Assembly (NCBI GenBank): GCA_026398415.1 | Contig: JAPLSY010000088.1 | Location: 139,633-203,632, forward strand | Direction: 5' to 3' | Length of the DNA: 64,000 nucleotides | DNA from: Kiritimatiellota bacterium | Lineage (GTDB): Bacteria; Verrucomicrobiota; Kiritimatiellia; JAAZAB01 | Shown: one piece after another, positions 16,626-25,550 of the stretch | How the letters are laid out: each line of letters opens with the position of its first letter | How positions within the stretch are numbered: position 1 is the stretch's first letter | The notes under the pieces: generated by a model | The model's input: only the letters and a program-made list of their open reading frames with translations | Databases searched by the model: none | Told to the model about the DNA's origin: nothing | Position numbers and translations under genes: made by a program

Positions 16626-17984
16626 TCATGCGCCGGTGCTACATGAAAGCCAATGGGAAACCCCACGGAAAACGCGGAAGAACCTTCCGTAAGGAACCCC
16701 GACAAGGTACCAGCTTCCATGTCCGCCGCTTGTCCAGTCACCCCACGGTCCTACCACCGGTTCAAGACGCTGAAGAACAACAAGCAGATTTCCGTTTGCC
16801 GGATCTTCGTAAACCTTGAAATTTGATAACTGCATTTTATTGGAATCGTATTGCGGGTCCCGGGTATCAATAACCAATAAACTGTCTTTTTTGATTCCCT
16901 TTTTGACTTCGTCTATTTCTCCGATAACCAACGGATACCGCGGGTCATTGGCGGCCGGGTTTTCCGGACAGATGTTGCCTATCCAGTATAAACGGCCGTT
17001 CTTGATAGAGCGCAAAACCGTGGAACAGGAAGACGGACTGAAAAATGCGGCTCCGTCGGCATAACCGAACGGGACCGGCTTGCTCCAGGTTCGGCAGTAA
17101 TCGCGGGAATATGAAACCCACTTATGTCCCGGCAATAACTGGAAATCTTGATCCGATTTGTGAGAACCGACCCACTTCCCTTTTTCATCGAAAATACCCC
17201 AGTCGTTGGAAGCCCGGAGAAGCATCAGGAATTCGCCTTTCTGCGAGAGTTCTATGACGGTCGGCTCCATTGCGCCCCGCGTTGACTGCTCCGGCGACAA
17301 CATTACTGTCTGCCCAAAATCCCAGATGATATCCTGACCGCCATCGGCCCATCTTCCGATTAGCACCCCTGCTGCTGTAAAACTGCTGCACTTGCTTGGA
17401 TTATAAATTTTTCCATTCTCGTCAAGCGACGTTAAAGTAAAAGTCGCCATGATTTCGCCGTTACTGGCGCGTACCACCGGCACCGAAATGCAGGAAAAAA
17501 AGCCATTCTTACCCGCCCACACCGGTCGGATGGGGTGTTTAAAATCATAGTCTTTTCCGCTCTGGATCAAGGGGTGCAAAGAAGCAAACGTATTACCGCC
17601 GTCGTTGGACACTCTATACCATATCTTGTAATCGTTTACGGCTTCATTCGTGTCATCTATAAACTTCGTTACAACCGCCAGGTGCAGTATCCAGGGCTTG
17701 TCGGGTTCCCGGTATACGTTATAACTGTAAACGTTTTCTTCTTCCGCAGCATAAGGAACCTTGATTCGCTTTGGCAACGGCGGCAGCGCCGTAGCCTGGC
17801 TCGCTGGGATTGGAGCTGGCCTGGCGACAAGACTTTGGTCCGGAGGTCCCTTGTAGTAACGTACTTCTTTGTCAATGATATAGGGCGCCTGCTTGCTTTG
17901 CCATGTTGAAAGTCCGATTTCCTTCTTGAATACCACCAAAGCGACAATACAGACCAATAAAGTTAGAATGCCGTATTTCACCAT
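16626..17984 (-). CDS. Membrane-anchored sialidase/BNR-like protein, divergent
   Basis: A 452-residue protein with an N-terminal anchor MVKYGILTLLVCIVALVVF, a diverged form of the shared leader, and the same AAAGGCAATT motif just before the ATG. The body has BNR-like VSNDGGNTF and SRDYCRTW motifs. It shares the landmark block FSPSSCSTVL...IGNICPEN...DPRYPLVIGEID with the sialidase-like genes at 14162 and 38554, so all three are homologous. Where those end at VYRIAVP, this one reads YLVGVP and then runs on for about 20 unrelated residues, a possible late frame change or extension. Activity is unproven. Confidence 0.75.
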   Translation of the reverse strand: MVKYGILTLLVCIVALVVFKKEIGLSTWQSKQAPYIIDKEVRYYKGPPDQSLVARPAPIPASQATALPPLPKRIKVPYAAEEENVYSYNVYREPDKPWILHLAVVTKFIDDTNEAVNDYKIWYRVSNDGGNTFASLHPLIQSGKDYDFKHPIRPVWAGKNGFFSCISVPVVRASNGEIMATFTLTSLDENGKIYNPSKCSSFTAAGVLIGRWADGGQDIIWDFGQTVMLSPEQSTRGAMEPTVIELSQKGEFLMLLRASNDWGIFDEKGKWVGSHKSDQDFQLLPGHKWVSYSRDYCRTWSKPVPFGYADGAAFFSPSSCSTVLRSIKNGRLYWIGNICPENPAANDPRYPLVIGEIDEVKKGIKKDSLLVIDTRDPQYDSNKMQLSNFKVYEDPANGNLLVVLQRLEPVVGPWGDWTSGGHGSWYLVGVPYGRFFRVFRGVSHWLSCSTGA

Positions 17985-18040
17985 AATTGCCTTTCATAAA
18001 AACAAGAAACTCGTATGACCCCGCGATGTTTTCTCGTCTC

Positions 18041-18805
18041 TTAAACTTTCAAGCGGAATAGTTCGTTTTTAGCGCTTGTGTGTATAACTTTGGAATAATG
18101 CAGTGTCTCCAGGCCATTTCCTTCTCCAAGGGAAGTTGGCGCTCTGACAGCAAACTCGGCCCGGTCGAATTCCTGATACATTATATAAGCCAACTCCATG
18201 CAAGCGATGAAAGGAGCGGACGATTTCTTTGAGATGCAATCCGGGAAAAGAACCGGTCCCACGTCAATTTGAAATTTCCTTCTTTGAGTATGCACGTTCA
18301 TATACACAACCGGATATTCAATCACGGCCCGCCACCTTTTCTTTGCATCCCAAAGGGTTGTTCGGGCCACAATCGGGTCCGATTCTAAAGTGGATTTAAT
18401 AATCTCGTCGCGGGTTTCCAGGGAATAACCCTCGACCAGCTTGAGGTGAAAATCCAGGCTTTTAAGATGAAATTGTTGCCCAGTGAAACTGGCAGCTTTC
18501 TCCCCAAGCCTTTTAATCTGAATTATATCCGTTTTGTGATCGGCAAATTTTTTTATAAGCTTAAAGCCTCCGCGGGTGAATATTATGCAAACTTCCGCTG
18601 TGGGTATCTGTGCTATGCCGCCCTCCGGGTAACAATGCTCGCCGATACATTCTTTGGCCAGAAAGAATTCTTCCTGTTCGCCGGTTTCCTGATTTATTAT
18701 TTCGCAGTGGGAAAGAATTTGGGAACGGCAGGTGTTAAGTAAAACACCGCTCTCATCGCCAGATGTGCTGAAAACATAACAATTTCGGAAGTCATGTGTC
18801 TTCAT
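18041..18805 (-). CDS. Hypothetical protein, unrecognised family
   Basis: A 254-residue soluble protein with no signal peptide and no family I recognise. It is rich in beta-strand-like stretches with several Cys (CRSQILSHCEI, KECIGEHCYP). A central part reads DAKKRWRAVIEYPVVYMNVH and a later one KFQIDVGPVLFPDC. A TGGAG Shine-Dalgarno precedes ATG 18805. It lies 18 bases after the MttB-family gene, in the same direction, so it is almost surely co-transcribed with it. That context suggests an accessory or sensing role in the same pathway, but nothing in the sequence shows what it does. Confidence 0.7.
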   Translation of the reverse strand: MKTHDFRNCYVFSTSGDESGVLLNTCRSQILSHCEIINQETGEQEEFFLAKECIGEHCYPEGGIAQIPTAEVCIIFTRGGFKLIKKFADHKTDIIQIKRLGEKAASFTGQQFHLKSLDFHLKLVEGYSLETRDEIIKSTLESDPIVARTTLWDAKKRWRAVIEYPVVYMNVHTQRRKFQIDVGPVLFPDCISKKSSAPFIACMELAYIMYQEFDRAEFAVRAPTSLGEGNGLETLHYSKVIHTSAKNELFRLKV

Positions 18806-18823
18806 CGCGTCTCCATTAAGGTT

Positions 18824-20302
18824 CTAAGAAGCTGAAGAAAGTTCGGCAATCGCCTCCCTGGTCAGTTGCCGGATATCGGTCACCGTGCGGGCAGGCAGGA
18901 CCGGTTGCAAGGGCAAACTGTCCCGCAGTATCTCCTCCAACCTGGCGTGGGCCCGGTCGGTTATACTCGTTGCGCCGGCGGCACTCCATTGGGCAAAATC
19001 GTAGTTCCTGAACATGCCGCCGGACCGCCAAATCTCATCGCGCATATGCCTGACCGTGTGTTCCTGTGCCGCAAAATTGCCGCCGATGCCCGCTTCCTTA
19101 ATCGCGTCGAATCCCAGCGTGTCCTCGTTGACATCAAAGGAGTGCAATATTCGCTTGAGATAGCTCAGACCCTCATCCTGAATTATGACCTTCTCCAAAC
19201 TATGTCCGACACCGTTCCCAATGACGCCGATGGTTCCGAAGCCCATGAAACCGAGCATATCCCATCCGGCGGCCAAGGCATATGATGCGGTCGCGCCTTC
19301 CTGAAATCCGGCCATGTAGTCCAGCATGTTGGAATCCGAAAGCATCACATTTCCACAGACAGCAAGGCCATACCTTTTTGCGATTTGTGATGCGCCGACG
19401 GCAAGCAACGCCTGTTCCGGAGCCCCATATTGGGTGACCATTTTCATCAAATCGGTTGAATGGCAATGGCAACTGTATATCACCGGCTGTTTGGGATTGC
19501 ATAGATAAATCATGATAAGACCGTGCAACATTTCCGCGTTGTGCAACGCCAGTGTGCCGGCGAGCGTCACCGGTCCTGTACAGCCCATAGTGACCATGGG
19601 CCCCAGGTAAATTGGCAGGCCGTACTTCGAGAATTTCAGGACGATATCCAAAGTGTGCGGAGCGTACTGCAAAGGCGAAATCGGTTCTGCGAAATAGGTC
19701 AGTATCTTTTTTTTGCGAAGTTCCTCATCTCCGCCCGCGACCAACTTGGCCATCTCCAGGATGTAGTCGGCGCTCCGCGCCGAATAAATCCACGAAGCCA
19801 CTGCCTTCCGGGAGTAGGTCCACTGTAGTTCGTAGCAATATACGTCGCCGGCAGCCTGCACGAGCTCCGACGGGAGACAATAGGCCGTAGCCAGTCGCAC
19901 GTTCTCAAGTGCATTGGCAACCGCTATACCCTTCAGCGAATCCTCTGCCGTTCCCCTGCGCTTGGTATTGGTCATTACATCCACGATGTCGGGGGTAGTG
20001 TCCATGGAAAGCTGGAGGTTCCCGTCACCCAGCGTGATCGGCGGACCGCCGTCCGCCGGTGCCGTGGAAAAATCTTTCGGCAGCTTACGGAGCACGCGGT
20101 TGACAAGATCTTCCGGTATTCGCACCACCTGTTTTTCGTGATCAACGCTGGCGCCGGCGGCTTCAAATTTCTGCAGCATTTCCAAATTCGGAAACCTGAC
20201 GCCCACCTCCCACAGAATACGCAGACTCGCCTGGTGGATCAGCGCGACCTCGTCATCGGTGATTACCTTCAACAATGCAGGTTGTTTTCGTCTCGACATC
20301 AT
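18824..20302 (-). CDS. Trimethylamine methyltransferase (MttB) family protein, non-pyrrolysine type
   Basis: A 492-residue member of the MttB superfamily, which moves a methyl group from quaternary or tertiary amines to a corrinoid protein. Landmarks: ILWEVGVRFPN near the N-terminus, APHTLDIVLKFSKYGLP, YLGPMVTMGCTGPVTLAGTL in the barrel core and the closing AHARLEEILRD. There is no in-frame TAG, so it belongs with non-Pyl members such as glycine betaine or carnitine demethylases rather than true MttB. AAGGAGG precedes ATGATG (20302/20299). No corrinoid-binding MttC-like protein or RamA is in the window, so the methyl acceptor must be elsewhere or the chemistry differs. It is in a minus-strand cluster with a UroD-family gene. 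Confidence 0.85.
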   Translation of the reverse strand: MMSRRKQPALLKVITDDEVALIHQASLRILWEVGVRFPNLEMLQKFEAAGASVDHEKQVVRIPEDLVNRVLRKLPKDFSTAPADGGPPITLGDGNLQLSMDTTPDIVDVMTNTKRRGTAEDSLKGIAVANALENVRLATAYCLPSELVQAAGDVYCYELQWTYSRKAVASWIYSARSADYILEMAKLVAGGDEELRKKKILTYFAEPISPLQYAPHTLDIVLKFSKYGLPIYLGPMVTMGCTGPVTLAGTLALHNAEMLHGLIMIYLCNPKQPVIYSCHCHSTDLMKMVTQYGAPEQALLAVGASQIAKRYGLAVCGNVMLSDSNMLDYMAGFQEGATASYALAAGWDMLGFMGFGTIGVIGNGVGHSLEKVIIQDEGLSYLKRILHSFDVNEDTLGFDAIKEAGIGGNFAAQEHTVRHMRDEIWRSGGMFRNYDFAQWSAAGATSITDRAHARLEEILRDSLPLQPVLPARTVTDIRQLTREAIAELSSAS

Positions 20303-20335
20303 TCCTCCTTATGGTGAAGCACCTTGCGACACTTG

Positions 20336-20484
20336 TCCTGCATAGCCTTGGCGACGCAGGAAGTCGCGGGGCAACCTGCTCCGCCGTAGTAGCTTTGGCT
20401 ACGCAGGTCGAGTCTTTGCGGAACCCTGCGAAGCCAGGAACGGAACGCCATCTTGTCCTCCATAGCCGCTTCGGTGACGGAGGA
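20336..20484. repeat. Three short hairpin repeats with CATAGC-type core
   Basis: The gap 20303-20592 has no gene but three hairpins: TCCTGC/GCAGGA at 20336-20361, CCTGC/GCAGG at 20375-20407 (with GTAG/CTAC inside) and TCCTCC/GGAGGA at 20456-20484. Units one and three share a CATAGCC core and a GACG before the closing arm. A reversed relative with a GCTATGGCGGAG arm is at 44.7 kb. Similar dispersed hairpins are, to my knowledge, frequent in PVC and Omnitrophota genomes; their role is unknown. Confidence 0.6.
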
Positions 20485-20592
20485 TCCTCCCTTTGGCAAG
20501 CCACAGGGCTTCCTGGCGAAGAAGGGTGAATTGCTTGTTCGCCCACGATCGTGTTATTCGGCAATTTTACGCCGCAATATTTCGGCCCGCAT

Positions 20593-21468
20593 CTAGATGA
20601 GTGCATATTCGATCATCAGCTCCCGTACTTTCTCAAGATCACCCGGGTCGGATGGCGCGCAGTAATCCGGGTAGTGACGCCCTTCGTATCCAAGCAAATT
20701 CAATGCGAAACTGTATGCATGCCATAATCCTGCCTTGATCATGGTATTGCGCAGGTTGAGTATCTTGTCGAGCGTGGCGGAAGCCCCATGCATGTTGCCC
20801 TCTTTCAGATTACGGTATATATCCGCTCCCAGGGGCGCGGCCACGCTGTACATGCCATCCAGCCCCATCTTCAAGCCGTACGCAAAGGCTACGTCATGCA
20901 AACCGAGGTCGCTGTAGAATATATCGAATGCAGTTTTCGGGTCGCGGCGGTTAAGCAAGGCTTTGGCGGTTGTCATGTTTCCTGTTTTTATCCCTGCAAT
21001 ATTCCGATGCGCAGCCAGTCTTTCAGCGGTGGCCTGCTCTATCTTCACTTTGGTAATAACCGGTAGATCGTACATGTAAACCGGATACGGCGAATTACGC
21101 GCCAGACATTCGAAGAAGTTGACCACATCATCCTGTGAGGTCAAATAGTAGAATGGCGTAGTGGCTACTACGCCATCAATTGCCATGCCGGATATGGCGC
21201 GTATACGTTCCATAACTTTTCCAATGGAGTTGTCCATGACCCCCACCATGATCGGGCATGCTCCTTTCACGGCATCCACGGCAGTGGCGACGACCTTAGG
21301 ATACTCGGCATCACGGATGCATGGTTGGATCCCCATGCTGCCCATAACCAGCAATCCCGAGACATGCGCCGCTATCTGGTCTTCAATCTGTTTGGTCAAA
21401 CTTCGTGACAGTAATTTACCGTGCTCATCAAGAGGCGTGCCCAAGGCTGTATAGAAACCGTCCTGCAT
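20593..21468 (-). CDS. DapA/NanA-family aldolase (dihydrodipicolinate synthase-like)
   Basis: A 291-residue TIM-barrel class I aldolase-type protein. The Schiff-base lysine is in AGIKTGNM (Lys161) and the catalytic tyrosine in VYMYDLP (Tyr133). The carboxylate-binding loop, GTTGE in DapA and G-S-T-G-E in N-acetylneuraminate lyase, is here GSMGI, so the usual pyruvate carboxylate contact is altered and the reaction may differ. Family members cleave or form 2-keto acids, including sialic acid. Its place near sialidase-like genes makes a sugar-acid aldolase attractive, but that is inference. It starts divergently from the regulator at 21693, with AAAGGAATGG before its ATG, and is followed after 290 bases by the MttB-family gene. 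Confidence 0.85.
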   Translation of the reverse strand: MQDGFYTALGTPLDEHGKLLSRSLTKQIEDQIAAHVSGLLVMGSMGIQPCIRDAEYPKVVATAVDAVKGACPIMVGVMDNSIGKVMERIRAISGMAIDGVVATTPFYYLTSQDDVVNFFECLARNSPYPVYMYDLPVITKVKIEQATAERLAAHRNIAGIKTGNMTTAKALLNRRDPKTAFDIFYSDLGLHDVAFAYGLKMGLDGMYSVAAPLGADIYRNLKEGNMHGASATLDKILNLRNTMIKAGLWHAYSFALNLLGYEGRHYPDYCAPSDPGDLEKVRELMIEYALI

Positions 21469-21692
21469 AACACCATTCCTTTCTTTGAACTTTTCGAACT
21501 GGTCCTATGATTGTTAAATTACTTCCAAAATATAGCTTATCCGCCGGCGCCGCAAGGGATACCGGGCCGGTATTATTAAAAGACCGGATGTTGGTAAACG
21601 GTTGGATTACAGCTGGGAATACGCGCTTGAATGAAAGCCGGTTGCCGTTTATTATTCTGCCATCGAATTGGCTGGCCCAAAGCTTTACTATC

Positions 21693-22805
21693 ATGCCCAC
21701 AAGGATTAAGCGCGAATCGCTGGTGGCCCAGGTCGTTGACATTTTGCGCCGCGATCTGCACCGTTACGTGCGCTTCAAATGGCTTCCCGGCGAGCGGGTC
21801 CTCTGTGAGCGGTTTCACGTCAGCCGGACCACCATGCGCGCCGTGTTGGCCCAGCTTCAACGCCAGGGCTTGATTCGCGCCGTTCCGTGCAAGGGCTACT
21901 GCGTTCAAGCCAAGGTCCATCGGTCGCCGCAACGCCCGTCCCGGGTGATTGGTTGTCTTGTGGAAGCCCCGTTTAGCGTTTCGGAAATGCAAAGAAATTT
22001 GCTTGTCCGTAATGTTGAACACGTCCTCAATACGGCCGGCTATGAAATGGAAATCGAATTCAAAAATCGTTCCCAAGGTCGGAATGCCGGCCAGCAATTG
22101 GCCGGTATCGTGGCCGCCCATCCTGCAGCCTGCTGGGCGCTGAATTCCACTTCCCTGGCAACACAACGCTGGTTTGCGCATCATAAAATTCCGGCTTTAA
22201 TTGTGGGTTCGTGCCAGCCCGGGATTTGCCTGCCCAACCTGGATATCGATTACCGGGCCATTGGCCGGCATGCGGTGAACTTCTTATGGCGGCAGGGGCA
22301 TCGTCACATTGCGTTCCTGACCCCGCGCAATCGCCTGGGCGGCGATATCCTATGCGAGACAGGGTTTGCGGAAGGTTGGCGCCAGGTGGCCGGCAACTCC
22401 GTGCGCCCGTCCATTCTTTATCACGACGGCAGTGTCGGTGGAATTTGTCGGGTCCTGGAGCTTGCCTGGACTGCTTCCGTAGCGCCTACGGCGCTCCTGG
22501 TTTCCCATTGCTTGCATACGATGACAGCGGCCGGCTATCTCATACAGTGCGGTCTTCGATTGCCCCAGGATATATCCCTGGTGTGCCGGGATTACGACGA
22601 AATCCTGTCCAGGTTCGTTCCTCCGGTTACCTGCTATGTCGTGGATCGGAACGCCTATGCGCAGCGTTGCGCTCGGACCCTCATTCAAATGGCCACTGCC
22701 GGACACCTGCGGCCACAGTCCCGCCTCTTGATGGCCCGTTTTACTCCCGGTGGCACGGTGACACCACCCCTCCATATTACCCACGCGTCCAGCCATTTAG
22801 CCTGA
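21693..22805 (+). CDS. GntR-HTH / LacI-sensor hybrid transcriptional regulator (copy 2)
   Basis: A 370-residue paralog of the regulator at 12874, closely similar throughout. The GntR winged helix comes first (LPGERVLCERFHVSRTTMRA) and the LacI-type sensor follows (FLWRQGHRHIAFLT, LPQDISLVCRDYDE, CYVVDRNAYAQRCARTLIQM). ATG 21693 is chosen by alignment with copy 1, although the frame is open back to 21507. It diverges from the aldolase cluster and is followed by a strong terminator, then 113 bases later by an anchor-leader gene with a palindromic candidate operator. Its last ~50 codons plus terminator are duplicated at 25.55-25.73 kb. Likely a sugar-responsive repressor of flanking genes. Confidence 0.88.
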   Translation: MPTRIKRESLVAQVVDILRRDLHRYVRFKWLPGERVLCERFHVSRTTMRAVLAQLQRQGLIRAVPCKGYCVQAKVHRSPQRPSRVIGCLVEAPFSVSEMQRNLLVRNVEHVLNTAGYEMEIEFKNRSQGRNAGQQLAGIVAAHPAACWALNSTSLATQRWFAHHKIPALIVGSCQPGICLPNLDIDYRAIGRHAVNFLWRQGHRHIAFLTPRNRLGGDILCETGFAEGWRQVAGNSVRPSILYHDGSVGGICRVLELAWTASVAPTALLVSHCLHTMTAAGYLIQCGLRLPQDISLVCRDYDEILSRFVPPVTCYVVDRNAYAQRCARTLIQMATAGHLRPQSRLLMARFTPGGTVTPPLHITHASSHLA

Positions 22806-22807
22806 AT

Positions 22808-22836
22808 CCGGTATTCTGATAATACCGGTTGTTTTA
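22808..22836 (+). terminator. Rho-independent terminator of regulator copy 2
   Basis: CCGGTATT pairs perfectly with AATACCGG around the loop CTGAT, followed by TTGTTTTA, starting two bases after the regulator stop. It would separate the regulator transcript from the anchor gene downstream. Confidence 0.75.
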
Positions 22837-22855
22837 CATTGCGGCGCCGGATTGG

Positions 22856-22884
22856 TTGGCATAGGCTATTGCTATTAATTTAAA
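22856..22884 (+). promoter_or_regulatory. Candidate promoter of the anchor gene at 22950
   Basis: TTGGCA (22856-22861), a 17-base spacer and TTTAAA (22879-22884). The same stretch is recognisable at 25.75 kb before the next anchor gene (CGGCATAAACTATTATTATT). The palindromic site begins 16 bases downstream, a normal place for a repressor operator. Confidence 0.4.
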
Positions 22885-22900
22885 GCGTAGATGATATGCA

Positions 22901-22916
22901 AAACCTGCGCGGGTTT
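22901..22916 (+). promoter_or_regulatory. Palindrome AAACCTGCGCGGGTTT before the anchor gene
   Basis: AAACC-T-GCGC-G-GGTTT, symmetric in its ten outer and four central bases. It lies 33 bases before the ATG at 22950 and is embedded in a leader (GTAGATGATATGC...GGGTTTGC) that is also found, with the palindrome, before the minus-strand gene at 15427. Confidence 0.5.
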
Positions 22917-22949
22917 GCACGAGTCGCTTGTCCTTGAAAGGTATTTATT

Positions 22950-25439
22950 ATGAAATACGGCATCCTGATTTTAGTGGTCTGTATTGCCGCCTTGGTGGTG
23001 TTGTTCTGGCGCACAAATGGGCCTGAGAAAAAGGAGCATGGCCTTGTGCTCAAGAGCGTTGAGCACCTTGTTCCCATCGCGCGCGTGGGGTACATCCCCA
23101 CTGATGACCTGCCCGCGTACAATCAGTGCTACTCGTGGAATCCAGCATCGGGTGTGGCTTGGGACTACGGCAATGTGAGCATCGTCATCGAGCTTGAGAA
23201 TTCGCGCTGGGTGACGAAGGTGATTGTGGTTTCCGATGTCGAGTCATCCCGCGAGCCGAAACTCAGACCGGACACTGTACAGATATATTTCAGCCAGGAC
23301 AATAAAGAATACATGCTCTTTAATTCGCCCTACACGACGATGAGGCTGACGCGTGCGGTTGAGACTGGTAAGGTCTGGCGTGTGGAATTCGACGGCCTGG
23401 GTTTCTGCGCAAAGTACATCAAGCTGAAGCAGACCTATAACGGGGCTGAATATGGCTTTGGCTGTAAGGAGCTTGCGAAGTGCGCTCAGGTTTTCACGGA
23501 TTCGTCGGGGTTAGGCAAAACGCAGGTCGCTGGTTTGATTGCCGCGCCGGCACAGCCCGAAGGAGGTATTTCGGCGCAGGTCAAGGTAAGTTCGGACATG
23601 CCCGGCTTGGTGCTTGAACTTGAGGCCCAAAACACCGAGAGTTTGGAAAAGGTAAAAGGCGTTTTCGCTTACAAGGCAGACCAGTGGACGACGGTGAGTC
23701 TGAAGAGTGCTAGGCTGAAGCCGGGCGGGTACTGGCTGACGGTACGGCTGGTCTTCAACGGACAACTCATGGCGAAGCGCGCGACGTGTCTACGTCTATA
23801 TACCGGCGGAGACGAGGCGCTCCGGCACGTGGTCATTGATGATGTGCCTTCGATGGGTACGGGCGGAACGGTCTTTGAGTATGGTCTTGTGAACGCTCCC
23901 AAGGACAAGCACAAGGGCGTCCGGCTGGCAAAGGGCGAGGCATTCGTCGGTAAGCCACCGTTGAGTAGCGAAGCCGCGGTCTATGTGGCCGTTGGAAACC
24001 CGTGGCCGGACTTGGCGGTAACGTGGGGCCAGCAATCCAATACCATCCCGTACACGCAAGAAGACTGGATACCGAATGACAATGTGCAGGAACTGTTCAT
24101 CGGGTTCGGCAAGGCATCCGATGGTCCGATCACCGTGAAGGCCGTGGGCGGCGAGGCGCGCATCTTCCACGTCCGTGTGGTGCCCTTGAGCGCTCAAGAT
24201 GCGAATTTGGCGCATTATGTGGCCAATCCAATCGTGAATCGGAGAGTCATCTACAACAACGATGGCTTAAGCGAATTCGATGGCGAGAAGGGCTGGGACA
24301 AGGCACGCCTGTTACAGCTCGTGGAGCGTTATCAGGGCACGGACACCGCGATCTTCGAGATGGCGACCATTGCCCCTGGGTGGGTCAACTTCCCCAGCAA
24401 GTACGCCACCTTCTTAAAGCCGGGCGATTTGCCGGATGACCAGTGGCCCTGCGTCAACGACAAAATGGCGATGGAGCTGTTCTGGCAACTCGAGCAGGAC
24501 GGCCTCCCGATCTTCCCAACTCTGGCGAAGCGCGGACGGGAGATCGGCGTCCCCGTCTGGGGATCGCTGCGCATGACCGACTGGTACCAGGAGCAGGAGG
24601 CAATGCACCCTTTAAACAGCCGTTTGGGGCACGAACACCCCGAGATGCGCATCCGAAACAGCGACGGCAGCTACGGCGCGCAGATGAGCTTCGCCTGGCC
24701 GGAGGTGCAGCGCCAGCGCCTGGGCGTGCTGGGCGAACTGCTGGAGATGGGGTGCGAGGGCGTCATGATGGACTTCTGCCGCTACCCCGAGATTCTGGGC
24801 TACGATGAGCCGTTGGTGAAGGGGTTCCAGCAGAAGTATGGCGTGATCCCCATCAACCTGCCGGAAAACGACGAACGCTGGATCCGCTACCGGTGCGACT
24901 TTATGAACGACTTCTTCCGGGCCGTGCGTCGGCAGACGGATGCCATCGCCGCGAAACAGGGCCGCAAGCTGGGCATTTCCGTACGCCTGCCCGCCACCGG
25001 CTACCGGGAGTACGGGTTCGACCCGCAGACGTGGGCACGCGAGAAACTCATGGACATATTCATCCCGCATGTTCCGTGCTTGGAGCGAGACTTTGACGTG
25101 CGGCCATGGGTGGCCATGGCGAAGGGAACGGGTATCCTCGTTTACCCGGGCATGGAGGCGACAAAGACCCAGTCCTCGCAGATGGAGTTAACCGATGCGG
25201 AGTTGAAGGCCGGCATCAAGCCGGGCCGGTGGACGCGCATGACGAAAGATGATTACCGCAGGAAGGCCTGGCGCAGATATCGTAACGGGGCCGACGGGAT
25301 GTTCCTGTTCAACAATTGGACCATGTACGATTCACGGAACCTGCTGGGCGATAAAAAGGCTCTGGAACAATGGTCGGTCTTCGAGGACCCGATGAACCTG
25401 CCGCGAATGGATGTGGTGGTTTCCGAATCCGGGAAGTGA
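22950..25439 (+). CDS. Membrane-anchored GHL10-like protein with N-terminal discoidin-like region
   Basis: An 829-residue protein. The anchor MKYGILILVVCIAALVVLFW and linker RTNGPEKKEHGLVLKSVEH match the shared leader. Residues ~45-180 look like a carbohydrate-binding jelly-roll or discoidin domain (VSIVIELENSRWVTKVIVVS, VQIYFSQDNKEYMLF). Residues ~430-820 form a TIM barrel of the GHL10 (glycosyl-hydrolase-like) type, with strand motif GVMMDFCRYPEILG matching the usual 'DGi.lDy.RyP' active-site strand. Catalytic residues are not proven for most GHL10 relatives. It is the first gene of the plus-strand island, behind the regulator and its candidate operator. A bacterial periplasmic glycosidase role is likely; substrate unknown. 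Confidence 0.75.
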   Translation: MKYGILILVVCIAALVVLFWRTNGPEKKEHGLVLKSVEHLVPIARVGYIPTDDLPAYNQCYSWNPASGVAWDYGNVSIVIELENSRWVTKVIVVSDVESSREPKLRPDTVQIYFSQDNKEYMLFNSPYTTMRLTRAVETGKVWRVEFDGLGFCAKYIKLKQTYNGAEYGFGCKELAKCAQVFTDSSGLGKTQVAGLIAAPAQPEGGISAQVKVSSDMPGLVLELEAQNTESLEKVKGVFAYKADQWTTVSLKSARLKPGGYWLTVRLVFNGQLMAKRATCLRLYTGGDEALRHVVIDDVPSMGTGGTVFEYGLVNAPKDKHKGVRLAKGEAFVGKPPLSSEAAVYVAVGNPWPDLAVTWGQQSNTIPYTQEDWIPNDNVQELFIGFGKASDGPITVKAVGGEARIFHVRVVPLSAQDANLAHYVANPIVNRRVIYNNDGLSEFDGEKGWDKARLLQLVERYQGTDTAIFEMATIAPGWVNFPSKYATFLKPGDLPDDQWPCVNDKMAMELFWQLEQDGLPIFPTLAKRGREIGVPVWGSLRMTDWYQEQEAMHPLNSRLGHEHPEMRIRNSDGSYGAQMSFAWPEVQRQRLGVLGELLEMGCEGVMMDFCRYPEILGYDEPLVKGFQQKYGVIPINLPENDERWIRYRCDFMNDFFRAVRRQTDAIAAKQGRKLGISVRLPATGYREYGFDPQTWAREKLMDIFIPHVPCLERDFDVRPWVAMAKGTGILVYPGMEATKTQSSQMELTDAELKAGIKPGRWTRMTKDDYRRKAWRRYRNGADGMFLFNNWTMYDSRNLLGDKKALEQWSVFEDPMNLPRMDVVVSESGK

Positions 25440-25550
25440 CGATACGGGCGCATGGGATCTGTCATCCGGTGGTCCCTTCTGCTGATGTTCGTGCAAAATC
25501 AAGGTACAAAAAATAGTTTGCGCACCGTCTTGATTGAAACAAATCACTGG

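Noticed and set aside
18824..20302. Pyrrolysine-type MttB
   Set aside because: No in-frame amber codon; the frame is complete, so it is the non-Pyl branch.
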